From the NCBI GenBank assembly GCA_017481495.1, contig JAFUPC010000031.1:1-32964 (forward strand): a stretch of 32,964 nt of DNA, in the 5' to 3' direction. Each line of letters starts with the position of its first letter. Positions within the stretch are counted from its first letter, which is position 1. The stretch comes from Clostridia bacterium. Lineage in GTDB: Bacteria > Bacillota > Clostridia > Oscillospirales > CAG-272. The notes beneath the pieces are model-generated. The model was not told the DNA's origin. It saw only the letters and a list, made by a program, of their open reading frames with translations, and ran no database searches. Below, piece after piece: positions 24,966 to 32,412 of this stretch. The position numbers were made by a program, and so were the translations under genes.

Positions 24966-25721
24966 TTACTCTGCCAGATACCGTGCGATCTTCTCGTTTC
25001 TCGTCAGGGAAAAATGCCCGTCAAACCACTTCCCGCACAGGGTAATGAGCGGGCCGTTGACCAGCGCGGCGACAACGGTGCCGATGCCGATGCCCTCGAG
25101 AATATAGCCGGACAAAACGGCATCGAAAAAAGCGGAAACGGTGAAATTCCCGAACACGCCAACGCCGAACAGCAGGGTGGAGAGGACAATGGAGAACACA
25201 CAGCTGATGCAGTCGTAGGCAAGCTTCACGCGGCCGAATTCCTTTTTCCGGATGGCGGCGAATTCGCGCACGAACAGCTCGTAGACCTCCGGCGCAAGAT
25301 AGGTGCGCACGAACAGCATGACGGAGACGGAAATGCACATTGTTCCGAAAAGGAACAGCAGAATCCGCACGCTGAGTGTTCCGGCGGGAATATGTCCCAT
25401 GACCCAGAGGGCAAGGTCAAAGGTATATCCGTACAGCACCGCCGTCACAAAGGACAAGAGATACTGCCACCGGAACCGTCCGATGAGAATGCACATGAGG
25501 ATGAGGAGCATCCCTTGAAACAGGTATTCCACTGTGCCGAACGACAGAATGCCGCCCAGCTTTGTATAAATGAGATAAACAGGCGCGACGATCATCGAAT
25601 AGCCGAAATTCGAGCAGGACACACTCGCCACGCCGAGTGCCATAAAGAGAATCCCGAAAAGGTATGCCGCCTCTTCGGGAAACATTCTTCTCGGTTGTTT
25701 CACAGCCGTTGGATGTTTCAC
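24966..25721 (-). CDS. YczE/YitT-like (DUF6198-type) membrane protein
   Basis: A 251-residue protein with about six hydrophobic segments: AAYLFGILFMALGVASVSCS, YSMIVAPVYLIYTKL, LFQGMLLILMCILIG, LLSFVTAVLYGYTF, VRILLFLFGTMCISVSVMLFV and a Gly-rich C-terminal pair ending GIGIGTVVAALVNGPLI. The pattern and lengths match YczE/YyaS/YitT-type inner membrane proteins of unknown function. It starts with GTG 25721, only six bases after the GDPD stop. No good ribosome binding site is present, so translation may depend on reinitiation. An 18-base-period duplication at the junction creates two possible GTG starts (25721 and 25703). Confidence 0.72.
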   Translation of the reverse strand: MKHPTAVKQPRRMFPEEAAYLFGILFMALGVASVSCSNFGYSMIVAPVYLIYTKLGGILSFGTVEYLFQGMLLILMCILIGRFRWQYLLSFVTAVLYGYTFDLALWVMGHIPAGTLSVRILLFLFGTMCISVSVMLFVRTYLAPEVYELFVREFAAIRKKEFGRVKLAYDCISCVFSIVLSTLLFGVGVFGNFTVSAFFDAVLSGYILEGIGIGTVVAALVNGPLITLCGKWFDGHFSLTRNEKIARYLAE

Positions 25722-25728
25722 AGCCGTT
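25696..25728 (-). repeat. Direct duplication over the GDPD stop / DUF6198-type start
   Basis: TGTTTCACAGCCGTT occurs at 25696-25710 and again at 25714-25728, a period of 18 bases. On the minus strand each copy contains a GTG-AAA that can serve as a start, and the upstream copy carries part of the GDPD stop codon. Confidence 0.8.
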
Positions 25729-26453
25729 TATGCGCCTTCCAGGATGTTAGACGTGATCTGGTCAACGCCCCAGGAAATCAGACGCTCCGCATCTTCCTTT
25801 TTGTCAACGGTCCAGCAGTTGATCTTGATGCCCGCCGCGTGCAGAGCGTTCACGCGCTCCTCGGTCAGGGACGGGTAGGAGATGTCGATGTCAAGCTTGT
25901 CGGAAACGAGCTTTGCGATCATCTCGTCCGATGCATCGCCGGTCAAAAACTGACAGGACTGCTCCGGCTTTACCTTTCGGACTTTCAGGAGGTTTTCATA
26001 TCCAAAGGAAATGAACGTCACGCCGTCCAGATACTCCAGTGCCTCGATGCGGGCGATCATCGCTTCGATCTCCTCATCGGTGAAACCGGATTTCAGTTCC
26101 AGCACGCAGTGCTTTTCGTACTTTTTGCAGATGCTGATGTACTCCTCCAGCGACGGCAGGTGCAGGTCTGCCCGGCTCTTGGTGTCGTCCCGGTCACACA
26201 GCTGGATGCGGCGCAGGGTCTCGTAGGTGGTCTCCTCGACATTGATGTTGTCGTGTCCCACGCGTGCGGTGTTGCCGTCATGGATGATGATGAAGTTGCC
26301 GTCACCTGTTCTGTGGATGTCGGTCTCGACCCCGTAATAGGAACGGTTGCCCGCCGCGACAAACGCCGCGCAGGTGTTCTCCTTTTCCAGCCCGCTCACA
26401 CCGCGGTGCGCGACCATTTGGGTGTTCTTTGCGTCTACTTTGATGGTATTCAT
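25728..26453 (-). CDS. Glycerophosphodiester phosphodiesterase family protein
   Basis: A 241-residue GDPD-fold enzyme that would hydrolyse glycerophosphodiesters to glycerol-3-phosphate and an alcohol. The catalytic HRG (residues 16-18), the E-x-D metal site in GVETDIHRT, IIHD, LELKSG and the C-terminal INCWTVDKKEDAERLISWGVDQITSN are all present in order. There is no signal peptide, so it is cytoplasmic. GAGGT lies eight bases before ATG 26453, and a promoter with extended -10 is about 40 bases upstream. The DUF6198-type gene follows six bases after the stop, so the two form an operon. Confidence 0.93.
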   Translation of the reverse strand: MNTIKVDAKNTQMVAHRGVSGLEKENTCAAFVAAGNRSYYGVETDIHRTGDGNFIIIHDGNTARVGHDNINVEETTYETLRRIQLCDRDDTKSRADLHLPSLEEYISICKKYEKHCVLELKSGFTDEEIEAMIARIEALEYLDGVTFISFGYENLLKVRKVKPEQSCQFLTGDASDEMIAKLVSDKLDIDISYPSLTEERVNALHAAGIKINCWTVDKKEDAERLISWGVDQITSNILEGA

Positions 26454-26490
26454 GGAATGTACCTCGTTTCAGAGAAATTGATTCATAATT

Positions 26491-26519
26491 ATGATACCAC
26501 AAACCGCCTGCAAATGCAA
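26491..26519 (-). promoter_or_regulatory. Sigma-A promoter of the GDPD operon
   Basis: On the minus strand, TTGCAT and TATCAT are 17 bases apart, with TGG directly before the -10. The spacer overlaps the hairpin AAACCGC/GCGGTTT (26501-26526 region). Confidence 0.6.
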
Positions 26520-26524
26520 GCGGT

Positions 26525-26630
26525 TTTGGAATATTTTCGGGGAAATTTTTTGTTTTGGAGAGAATGCGGGGTGGACGGTTCGCACGATAAACCTTGCAAA
26601 TGTAAAGTTTTTACTGAAACACGGTACTAC
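26525..26630. repeat. Small inverted-repeat element, family B copy 2 (left end decayed)
   Basis: It holds GGAGAGAATGC, GACGGTTCGCAC and TTGCAAATGTAAAG in the order seen at 357-477. Its right end (26602-26630), reverse complemented, begins GTAGTACCGTG and ends AAAACTTTAC, like the left end of copy 1. The left terminal repeat is not recognisable. The rest of 26454-26721 holds the GDPD promoter and no gene. Confidence 0.6.
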
Positions 26631-26721
26631 AAAATCCCGGTATCGCATTGCGTATCACAATATGTTGAACCGAAACCGATACATTCGCAGGTATCCCCAC
26701 ATTTCCCGTCAATCGTTCCCC

Positions 26722-29700
26722 TTATTCCGGAAACAGATCCCGCAAAACCGCCTCGGCGTCTTCTGCCGTCACGGTCGGGGCATTTTCCTCATTGGGGGCG
26801 GGTTTCCCGTCGGATTCGGGATTTTCCGCCGCAGGGGTGTCCACAGCAGTTTCCGCCTGTGTGGTTTCCGCTGCGGTTTTTTCCGCCGCGATTTCATCAA
26901 GCAATTCCGACAGGGGAATGCACGCTTTTCCGTCCTCGGAATCGTCCGCCAAATCGGGAACGCCCGGTGTGACGGATTCCGATGCCAGGTCTTCCGTCCG
27001 ACGGAGCATCCGGTGCCAGAGGTGACGGATGACAAGGCAGAGGACAAACAGAACGAGACCGCCGACGGAAATGAACAGCGCGTAGACGTAGCAGTCGGGC
27101 ATATAGCGGAACACAACGGTATGTTCCCCGTCGTCAAGTCCTGCGGCATCCACAGCGACAAGCGCGCCGCAGACCTCGGTGATCTCCGCTTCCTTGCCGT
27201 CAAGCGTGACCTTCCAGCCCTCGTCGTAGGGGATGGAGGTATAGATGAGGTCATGTTCCGCATCGGTCACAACGGTACCCTCGATGCGGGTATCGTTCCA
27301 CGCTGTCACGTCCATTGCGTACTCTGTCAGCCGCGGCATGATCTCCGCAAACAGTGCCTCGTCAAGATAGTAGAAATAATCCACACCCGTGCCGATGTAG
27401 AGGTCTTCCTCGGTCAGGGTCAACTGAAGTGTGATGGGTTCCCCAGCCAGAAACGTGCCAAGCGACACAATGCGGCGCGTTTCGTTGCCGAAATACGTTC
27501 CGTAGTCCTCGCCGTTGAGCGACAGGTCGACCTCTCTTGCCCAGTCAGAGGGGAAATAGACATACACCTGATCGGTCGTCGGAACGGTGACGGTATATGT
27601 CAGACTTGCCGTGCGGTCGGGATTTTCGGGGGAATATTTCTTGTGTCCGGTCGTGAAGCCGTAGTCGCAGTTGACATAGCTGATGTCGTCGATGTCGATG
27701 GGCTTGAACAGCTCCACCGTTTCCTCCTCGCCGAGCATCAGCGTGACAAGCTCATTGAGCCGTCGGAACGGGGTTGTGGTGTCCTCGGGGTCGTAGTCGT
27801 ACAAATCGGACGACACCGTGTTGACGATGCCGAGCGCGTAGGGATTTTCGTATAAGAACAGCTCCTCGTCCTCATAAAGGGCAAGTTCGTCGTACAAAGC
27901 GGAAACCTCTTCTTCCGCGATGATGTACTTCATGCCGAGCAGAGAATCCGCGACCGGCGTTCCGCCGAGATACTTCGACCAGTGGGAGCGGGATGCGTAT
28001 CCCAGTTCCCCAAGGAATCCGATGACGGCGGCATTCAGGTCAGACGTGGAATGCGAGATACCGCGGATGCCGAGTGCCATATTGTCGTTGACTTTCCGGT
28101 GGACGGTCTTCTCCATGCGGTACAGACCGTCGTCCTCCGCGAGAATGTCCTCCGTCACCGCGCGGAACCGGGTCATGAAATCGGCATACGGCTGACGGTT
28201 GGAAAATACGACGTCCCGGTCAAGCGACACCATGTCGGACAGTCCCGCCGCGAACAGCTCTCCCGCGCAGATGACCATGAGGAACGCTTTCCCTGCCGTT
28301 TTCTTTACGCCGGAGGAGATCGGGTGCAGACAGACCAGGTATCCGCCAAGGAACGCAAGGGAGACCCAGATGCAGTTTAAGTCGTCGATGTATTCATAAT
28401 CCTCTTTCTGGATCATCACAATCATCGCAAACAGGAACATTCCCACGCACAGAAGCGCTTTGTAGGCGATGCGGTTTCCGGGAAGCAGTTTCCCTTGCGG
28501 CGTGTCCGATGCGGCGGAAAGCTTCGTTTCCAGCACCGCTTCAAAGCGTTCGTAAGCCTGCGCAGCAAGCATGACAAGGAAGAAGCACAGCATGAAGCTG
28601 TAGCGGTAATTGAGCCAGTTGGGCTTGGACAGTCCGTGCCAGAAGATGTCGATGGTGGACGAGTTCATGCTCATCACAAGCGCGACGACCATGATGCCCG
28701 ACCAGACCTTCTCGCGGTTTTTGATGCCGGGGGCAATGAAGAACAGCGGCGCAAACAGAACGGTCAGAAGACCCGAATACACAAACGGCAGTCCCTCCGG
28801 GCGCACTGTGTCGTAGGAGGCGGGCAGGAATTTCGTTAAGAAATCAAGGAAATCAAACCGCTGGCTGAAATCGTAATTCGTGTCCTGGAACGTCGTTTTG
28901 CCGAACGTCAGACCGTAGTATGCGGGGATCAGGACAATGGCGGCGATCGCCGCGGCAAGGAGGGAATAGAGCGCGAATTTCAGACCGCATTTCACAAATT
29001 TCCCGACGGTGAGGTCGTTCTGCGAGAAGAAATAATAGAAGAAATACAGCACAAGGAAGATGCAGGTCATAAATCCGATGTAGTAGTTTGTCATGAACAG
29101 GACAAACAGGGGAATGCAGTACCGCGCCGGGTTTCCGCCGTGCATCATTTTTTCAAGACCATAGAGGACGATGGGGAGCAGATACATCGCGTCGATCCAC
29201 ATCGTGTTCATGGACTGGATGACACCGTATGCGCACAAGGCGTACATCATGCCGAACAGAACGGCGGTATAGGAGGACGTCTTTCTCGAATTTTTTAAGT
29301 AGAACGCCATGCACGCGCCGCAGGTGCCGACCTTTGCGATGATGAGCAGAAGCAGTGCCTCCGTCATCCATTCCTTTGGAAAGAACGCGACAAGCAGGGT
29401 AAACGGCGAGCAGAGATAATATGCAAAGATGCCCATGAACTCGCCACCAAGGGAACGTGTCCATGAATACAGCAGACTTGCATCCCCGTGGATGATCTCG
29501 CGGAAATATTCAAAGTAGTAGACATACTGACCATTCAAGTCCAGTACCAAGACCGAGTTCTTGCCGAACGGCCAGACCTCCATGCCGACATAGATCAGAT
29601 ACATCAGAACAAGCGGCAGAAAGAACGCCGCCATGAGATACCACGGCTCCGCTTTCGCCGGTCTCGCCGTGCGGGGTCTGCGCGTTCTGCGTTTCTGCGC

Positions 29701-29823
29701 GCCCGGGTCTTCGGTTCCCAGCACACTTTGTGCCAGAGTGTGCTCATCGGGAACACCGGTCAGAGACGTTGTTTCGGTTTCCTGTTCGGTTTCAAACAGG
29801 TCGGATGTTGTGCTTTTTTTCAT
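26722..29823 (-). CDS. YfhO-family large membrane protein
   Basis: A 1033-residue polytopic membrane protein. A charged cytoplasmic N-terminus of about 60 residues (RRTRRPRTARPAK) precedes the first helix. Around twelve hydrophobic segments follow (residues 60-500), with the family-typical DLNGQYVYYFEYFREI, SWTRSLGGEF and NTMWIDAMYLLPIVLYGLE. Next is an extracytoplasmic domain (about 510-900) with beta-sandwich-like sequence, and a last helix (ALFISVGGLVLFVLCLVI). A long acidic, Ala/Glu/Thr-rich cytoplasmic tail ends the protein. YfhO proteins are GT-C-like and are implicated in glycosylation of cell-wall polymers such as lipoteichoic acid. ATG 29823 is fixed by an in-frame TAA nine bases upstream. 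The nearest Shine-Dalgarno sequence (AAAGGAG) is about 51 bases upstream, on the far side of a strong hairpin. Confidence 0.88.
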   Translation of the reverse strand: MKKSTTSDLFETEQETETTSLTGVPDEHTLAQSVLGTEDPGAQKRRTRRPRTARPAKAEPWYLMAAFFLPLVLMYLIYVGMEVWPFGKNSVLVLDLNGQYVYYFEYFREIIHGDASLLYSWTRSLGGEFMGIFAYYLCSPFTLLVAFFPKEWMTEALLLLIIAKVGTCGACMAFYLKNSRKTSSYTAVLFGMMYALCAYGVIQSMNTMWIDAMYLLPIVLYGLEKMMHGGNPARYCIPLFVLFMTNYYIGFMTCIFLVLYFFYYFFSQNDLTVGKFVKCGLKFALYSLLAAAIAAIVLIPAYYGLTFGKTTFQDTNYDFSQRFDFLDFLTKFLPASYDTVRPEGLPFVYSGLLTVLFAPLFFIAPGIKNREKVWSGIMVVALVMSMNSSTIDIFWHGLSKPNWLNYRYSFMLCFFLVMLAAQAYERFEAVLETKLSAASDTPQGKLLPGNRIAYKALLCVGMFLFAMIVMIQKEDYEYIDDLNCIWVSLAFLGGYLVCLHPISSGVKKTAGKAFLMVICAGELFAAGLSDMVSLDRDVVFSNRQPYADFMTRFRAVTEDILAEDDGLYRMEKTVHRKVNDNMALGIRGISHSTSDLNAAVIGFLGELGYASRSHWSKYLGGTPVADSLLGMKYIIAEEEVSALYDELALYEDEELFLYENPYALGIVNTVSSDLYDYDPEDTTTPFRRLNELVTLMLGEEETVELFKPIDIDDISYVNCDYGFTTGHKKYSPENPDRTASLTYTVTVPTTDQVYVYFPSDWAREVDLSLNGEDYGTYFGNETRRIVSLGTFLAGEPITLQLTLTEEDLYIGTGVDYFYYLDEALFAEIMPRLTEYAMDVTAWNDTRIEGTVVTDAEHDLIYTSIPYDEGWKVTLDGKEAEITEVCGALVAVDAAGLDDGEHTVVFRYMPDCYVYALFISVGGLVLFVLCLVIRHLWHRMLRRTEDLASESVTPGVPDLADDSEDGKACIPLSELLDEIAAEKTAAETTQAETAVDTPAAENPESDGKPAPNEENAPTVTAEDAEAVLRDLFPE

Positions 29824-29836
29824 TGGGTTTTATTCG

Positions 29837-29881
29837 GAACCGCCGCGCCCGGGAAACGGGGGTGAGGCGGTTCGCTCCTTT
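29837..29881 (-). promoter_or_regulatory. Hairpin between Shine-Dalgarno sequence and yfhO-like start
   Basis: On the minus strand AAAGGAG (29881-29875) is followed by GAACCGCC/GGCGGTTC (29873-29866 with 29844-29837) and an inner GC-rich pairing. Thirteen bases, rich in A, then lead to the ATG. With the hairpin folded, the spacing from AAAGGAG to ATG falls from 51 to about 14 bases. Confidence 0.55.
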
Positions 29882-29949
29882 CTTGTTACGCACAGTGATG
29901 AGACAGTGCGGGAGAGGGGGAGATGAGAGAATAATGAAGAGGTATGGAA

Positions 29950-29972
29950 ACTTTTCGCCGGGGGCGAAAAGT
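29950..29972. repeat. Perfect hairpin ACTTTTCGCC/GGCGAAAAGT
   Basis: A 10-bp stem with a GGG loop, followed on the plus strand by an AT-rich stretch but no proper T-run on either strand. The TTTTCGC/GCGAAAA arms resemble other hairpins of this window. Confidence 0.6.
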
Positions 29973-30012
29973 GATTTATTTTAATTTTGGGGGAGGGGAG
30001 ACTGTCAACTTA

Positions 30013-30115
30013 CAGGCGATGGCGACAATATTATCTTGCGCTGTGCGATTCCGGCGTTTTGTAGGGGCGCCCATTGGGCGTCCGGTGATTTGAAAATCTT
30101 TCGCACCATTGAAAG
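30013..30115 (+). repeat. Intergenic repeat family A, copy 4
   Basis: It contains GGCGATGGCGACAATAT, TTTTGTAGGGGCGCCCATT followed by GGGCGTCCG, and GATTTGAAAATC followed by TTTCGCACC. It lacks the inserted hairpin of the 6.8-kb copy. Its middle matches the ends of the 161-bp element at 13.5 kb. It is followed by the hairpin GTCACCG/CGGTGAC (30128-30146). It ends about 55 bases beyond the stop of the anti-sigma gene. 29882-30012 shows only the hairpin at 29950. Confidence 0.7.
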
Positions 30116-30170
30116 ATTTATCATATGTCACCGTTACACGGTGACCGCATCAGGTCGCCCTGCTTCCCAT

Positions 30171-31277
30171 TCACCCCAGATCCGGATCCACAGTCACGCA
30201 GACCGCATCCACAAGCTCGCCTTTGGTATAGGTGCCGTCGACCACGACGGAGGCATCCCCGACAAGGTCTGCGTTCGGGAGAACGGATTCAAACCATTCC
30301 CAGACATCGCCCGGGGTGAGGATGAGACCGTCTTCTGTTTCCGTAAGGGTGTCCGTGACCGCGCGGGCTTCGTCTTCCGTGACACCGGCGTACTGTGCCA
30401 GCTGTGCGGGGTCGGACAGGATCAGGACGAGCTCGTCCCAGCAGTCCTCCGCCACATAGATATATGCGTAATATTCCGGCGTGTAACTGACGGATGCGGC
30501 ATCTGTAGCATTATCGGCATCTTCTTCCGTCAGTGTGATCTGCACATCATAGGTGATGTCGGGTTCCGCGGCGGTTTCCTTTGCCGCTTCGGTACGGTCG
30601 GAAAAGGCATTCGATACCGCACCGAGCACATTTCCGGTTTCCGCCGGCATCTTTGCCTCTGCCGCACCGGAATCGCCTCCTTCACCGGCGACGTTTCCGA
30701 CAACGAACAGTGCTTCCGTGCCGCTCGTCTCCATATCCGTCAGAACATCATGGGATGCGGAGGTGCTGCCGCCGCGCCCGACACGGGACAGAACGGGCAG
30801 AAGATACGCCATTCCCATCACAAGCAGCAGTACCGCGGCAATCCCGCCCGCCGTCTGTGAGAATTTTGCGAAACGGTTCTTTTTGCTCTGCGCGCGCACC
30901 ATCACAGTCAAGGGGGTATCGTCCCCATCGGCGTGTCTGCGCCCGACAAGACGGGATTCGATGTGTCCCGCGCGATCGGCACTCAATGCGCCGTCCTGTT
31001 CCGCGCGCACCGCACGCATGATGTCCGAATGCAGGGTCTCCGGTACCCTCGGTGCTGTCATGTGCAGAGCGGAAAGCATCTCCTGGATGTCCGCCGTCTG
31101 TGCCCGGCAGAACGGGCACTCTGCAAGATGCGCCTCGATTTCCGCCCGTATTCCGTCGTCGGCTGTCCTTTCCGCATATTCATACAGAAACGGCTCCCAC
31201 CGCGCCGCATCCCGGCATGGGGGGGCGGCTTTGTTGTTGTTATTATGATCTTTACATTCTCCGCTCGGCGGTTTCAT
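30171..31277 (-). CDS. Zinc-finger anti-sigma factor, single-pass membrane protein
   Basis: A 368-residue protein from ATG 31277, where AAAGGA lies 11 bases upstream; longer frames from 31310 and a TTG at 31337 lack suitable spacing. Near residues 45-60 is the anti-sigma zinc motif H-x3-C-x2-C in HLAECPFC, typical of the ZAS domain that clamps ECF sigma factors. A short positively charged region (QSKKNRFAKF) leads into one membrane helix (GGIAAVLLLVMGMAYLLPVL). The extracytoplasmic part of about 200 residues is Ala/Thr/Glu-rich and ends in a domain of unknown type (EYYAYIYVAEDCWDELVLIL). It follows the ECF sigma gene by 174 bp, with an ECF-type promoter motif in that gap. It should hold the sigma factor inactive until an envelope signal triggers release. 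Confidence 0.87.
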   Translation of the reverse strand: MKPPSGECKDHNNNNKAAPPCRDAARWEPFLYEYAERTADDGIRAEIEAHLAECPFCRAQTADIQEMLSALHMTAPRVPETLHSDIMRAVRAEQDGALSADRAGHIESRLVGRRHADGDDTPLTVMVRAQSKKNRFAKFSQTAGGIAAVLLLVMGMAYLLPVLSRVGRGGSTSASHDVLTDMETSGTEALFVVGNVAGEGGDSGAAEAKMPAETGNVLGAVSNAFSDRTEAAKETAAEPDITYDVQITLTEEDADNATDAASVSYTPEYYAYIYVAEDCWDELVLILSDPAQLAQYAGVTEDEARAVTDTLTETEDGLILTPGDVWEWFESVLPNADLVGDASVVVDGTYTKGELVDAVCVTVDPDLG

Positions 31278-31333
31278 GCAATCACAGTTCCTTTCGTGTG
31301 TTTTGGTCATTTCCTTTTCCCGGCGACAAAACA

Positions 31334-31361
31334 GCAATTCTTGCCCGGCAATTCTTGCCCG
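31334..31361. repeat. Two tandem 14-bp repeats in the anti-sigma leader
   Basis: GCAATTCTTGCCCG is repeated exactly twice and followed by a diverged third unit (GTAATTCCGTCACCG). It lies between the ECF-type promoter and the anti-sigma start codon. Confidence 0.85.
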
Positions 31362-31396
31362 GTAATTCCGTCACCGGCTATTATACTATTATATTA

Positions 31397-31421
31397 GACG
31401 TAAATTTTCCGAAAAAGTTCC
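31397..31421 (-). promoter_or_regulatory. ECF-type promoter motif before the anti-sigma gene
   Basis: On the minus strand GGAAC (31421-31417) and CGTC (31400-31397) are 16 bases apart, matching the GGAAC-N16-CGTC pattern typical of ECF sigma factors. It lies 20-50 bases beyond the end of the sigma gene and about 120 bases upstream of the anti-sigma start. It is probably recognised by the adjacent sigma factor. Confidence 0.65.
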
Positions 31422-31451
31422 CTGTTTTCCGGAAATTGTCGGGATTTTTCT

Positions 31452-32087
31452 TCAATAAAATCCGTGCGTCAGCAGATATTCTTTCAGTTTTGCGCGCGCA
31501 CGGGACAGCCGGCTTTTGACCGTGCCCGTATCCACGCCAAGCGCATCGGCGATTCGTTCGTAGGACATTCCCTCCACGTCGCGCAGACGCACCACCGTCC
31601 GGTGCTCCTCCGAAAGATGTTCCAGCGCTTCCCGCAGAAGCCGTCCGCGCTCACTTCGGCTGAAAATCTCCTCGGGATCGGTATCGGCTGCCGGTGCGGC
31701 AGGCTCCGGGACGTGATGGGTGCCGCCGTCATCATCGTGGGGCGGGGTCAGGGAGTCGGCGGGCGGGAGATTTTTCCGGCTGCGGATCCAGTCGGTGCAG
31801 ACGTTTTTCGTAACACGGGTCAGCCAGGTCAGGAACCGCGCGCGCCCGCCGTAGGTGGGCAGACCCCGCCAGATACGCAGAAAGATTTCCTGCGACAGAT
31901 CCGCCGCGTCCTCCGCGTGGCCCGTGACGCGGAACGCCGCGTGATACACCAGCTTTTCGTACCGCCCGACCAGAATTTCAAACGCATCGGTGTCGCCCCC
32001 GGCGGCACGCGCCGCAAGTGCGGCATCGCCGTCCTCACTCTCCCCGGACTTTGCACTTGTATCCGGCTCTTTCCAGAGCATGCCCAT
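31452..32087 (-). CDS. ECF-type RNA polymerase sigma factor (sigma-70 family)
   Basis: A 211-residue sigma factor. Region 2 spans about residues 30-105 (AFEILVGRYEKLVYHAAFRVTGHAEDAADLSQEIFLRIW, then LTWLTRVTKNVCTDWIRSRK), binding core polymerase and the -10 element. A Pro/Asp-rich linker follows. Region 4 spans about residues 150-205 (LSEEHRTVVRLRDVEGMSYERIADALGVDTGTVKSRLSRARAKL), a helix-turn-helix reading the -35. There is no region 1 or 3, as expected for group 4 sigma factors. ATG 32087 and 32081 are both possible; the former has GGAAAG seven bases upstream. The frame extends to 32165, but that would pass through the promoter. The downstream membrane zinc-finger protein is its probable anti-sigma factor. 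Confidence 0.93.
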   Translation of the reverse strand: MGMLWKEPDTSAKSGESEDGDAALAARAAGGDTDAFEILVGRYEKLVYHAAFRVTGHAEDAADLSQEIFLRIWRGLPTYGGRARFLTWLTRVTKNVCTDWIRSRKNLPPADSLTPPHDDDGGTHHVPEPAAPAADTDPEEIFSRSERGRLLREALEHLSEEHRTVVRLRDVEGMSYERIADALGVDTGTVKSRLSRARAKLKEYLLTHGFY

Positions 32088-32136
32088 CACCCCGCTTTCC
32101 GTACCGGTGCTTCTATAAATAACTATATTATATAAT

Positions 32137-32165
32137 ATTATATCACAGTTTTCGCGGACGCGCAA
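32137..32165 (-). promoter_or_regulatory. Sigma-A promoter of the ECF sigma gene
   Basis: On the minus strand TTGCGC and TATAAT are 17 bases apart, about 50 bases upstream of the gene. The region 32088-32412 holds this promoter and the divergent ppdK promoter. Confidence 0.55.
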
Positions 32166-32274
32166 GTGGTTTCGGGATGAATTTTACAATTCGGGCAATT
32201 TCGCGTAAAACTGTTAATGATTTGTGAATTTATTGGAAACATTTCTGTTTTCTATGGCGAAGTTCCGCAGGATA

Positions 32275-32283
32275 TGGTATAAT
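32275..32283 (+). promoter_or_regulatory. Extended -10 promoter of ppdK
   Basis: TGG-TATAAT at 32275-32283 with no good -35 (TGGCGA at a 17-base spacing). The leader would be about 120 bases, contains ATGACAG/CTGTCAT arms that can pair, and ends in ACGGAGGT nine bases before the start codon. Confidence 0.55.
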
Positions 32284-32412
32284 TATGGATGACAGTCAAA
32301 AGGATTAAGAAGAAAAAAAGAAATCCGTTCTGTCATGCCGTCCTGTGACAAAAGAATGCCGCAGACAGCGAAAAGACAGCGTACACAAAAAATATACGGA
32401 GGTATTAACCCA

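Noticed and set aside
24966..25721. Rhamnose transporter linked to rhaA
   Set aside because: The protein has the YczE/YitT-like pattern, lies behind a GDPD gene with its own promoter, and lacks features of sugar permeases.
24951..26972. Long plus-strand open frame of 673 codons
   Set aside because: It runs antisense through the membrane protein, GDPD and part of the yfhO-like gene, all of which have family motifs and ribosome binding sites. Its product is low-complexity and shows no domain.
26491..27855. Plus-strand open frame of 454 codons opposite the yfhO-like gene end
   Set aside because: Antisense shadow; its first part is a translation of promoter and repeat sequence.
32235..32262. 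ECF-type promoter before ppdK
   Set aside because: GGAAAC followed 17 bases later by CGAA only partly resembles the ECF pattern, and an extended -10 sigma-A site lies just downstream and fits better.
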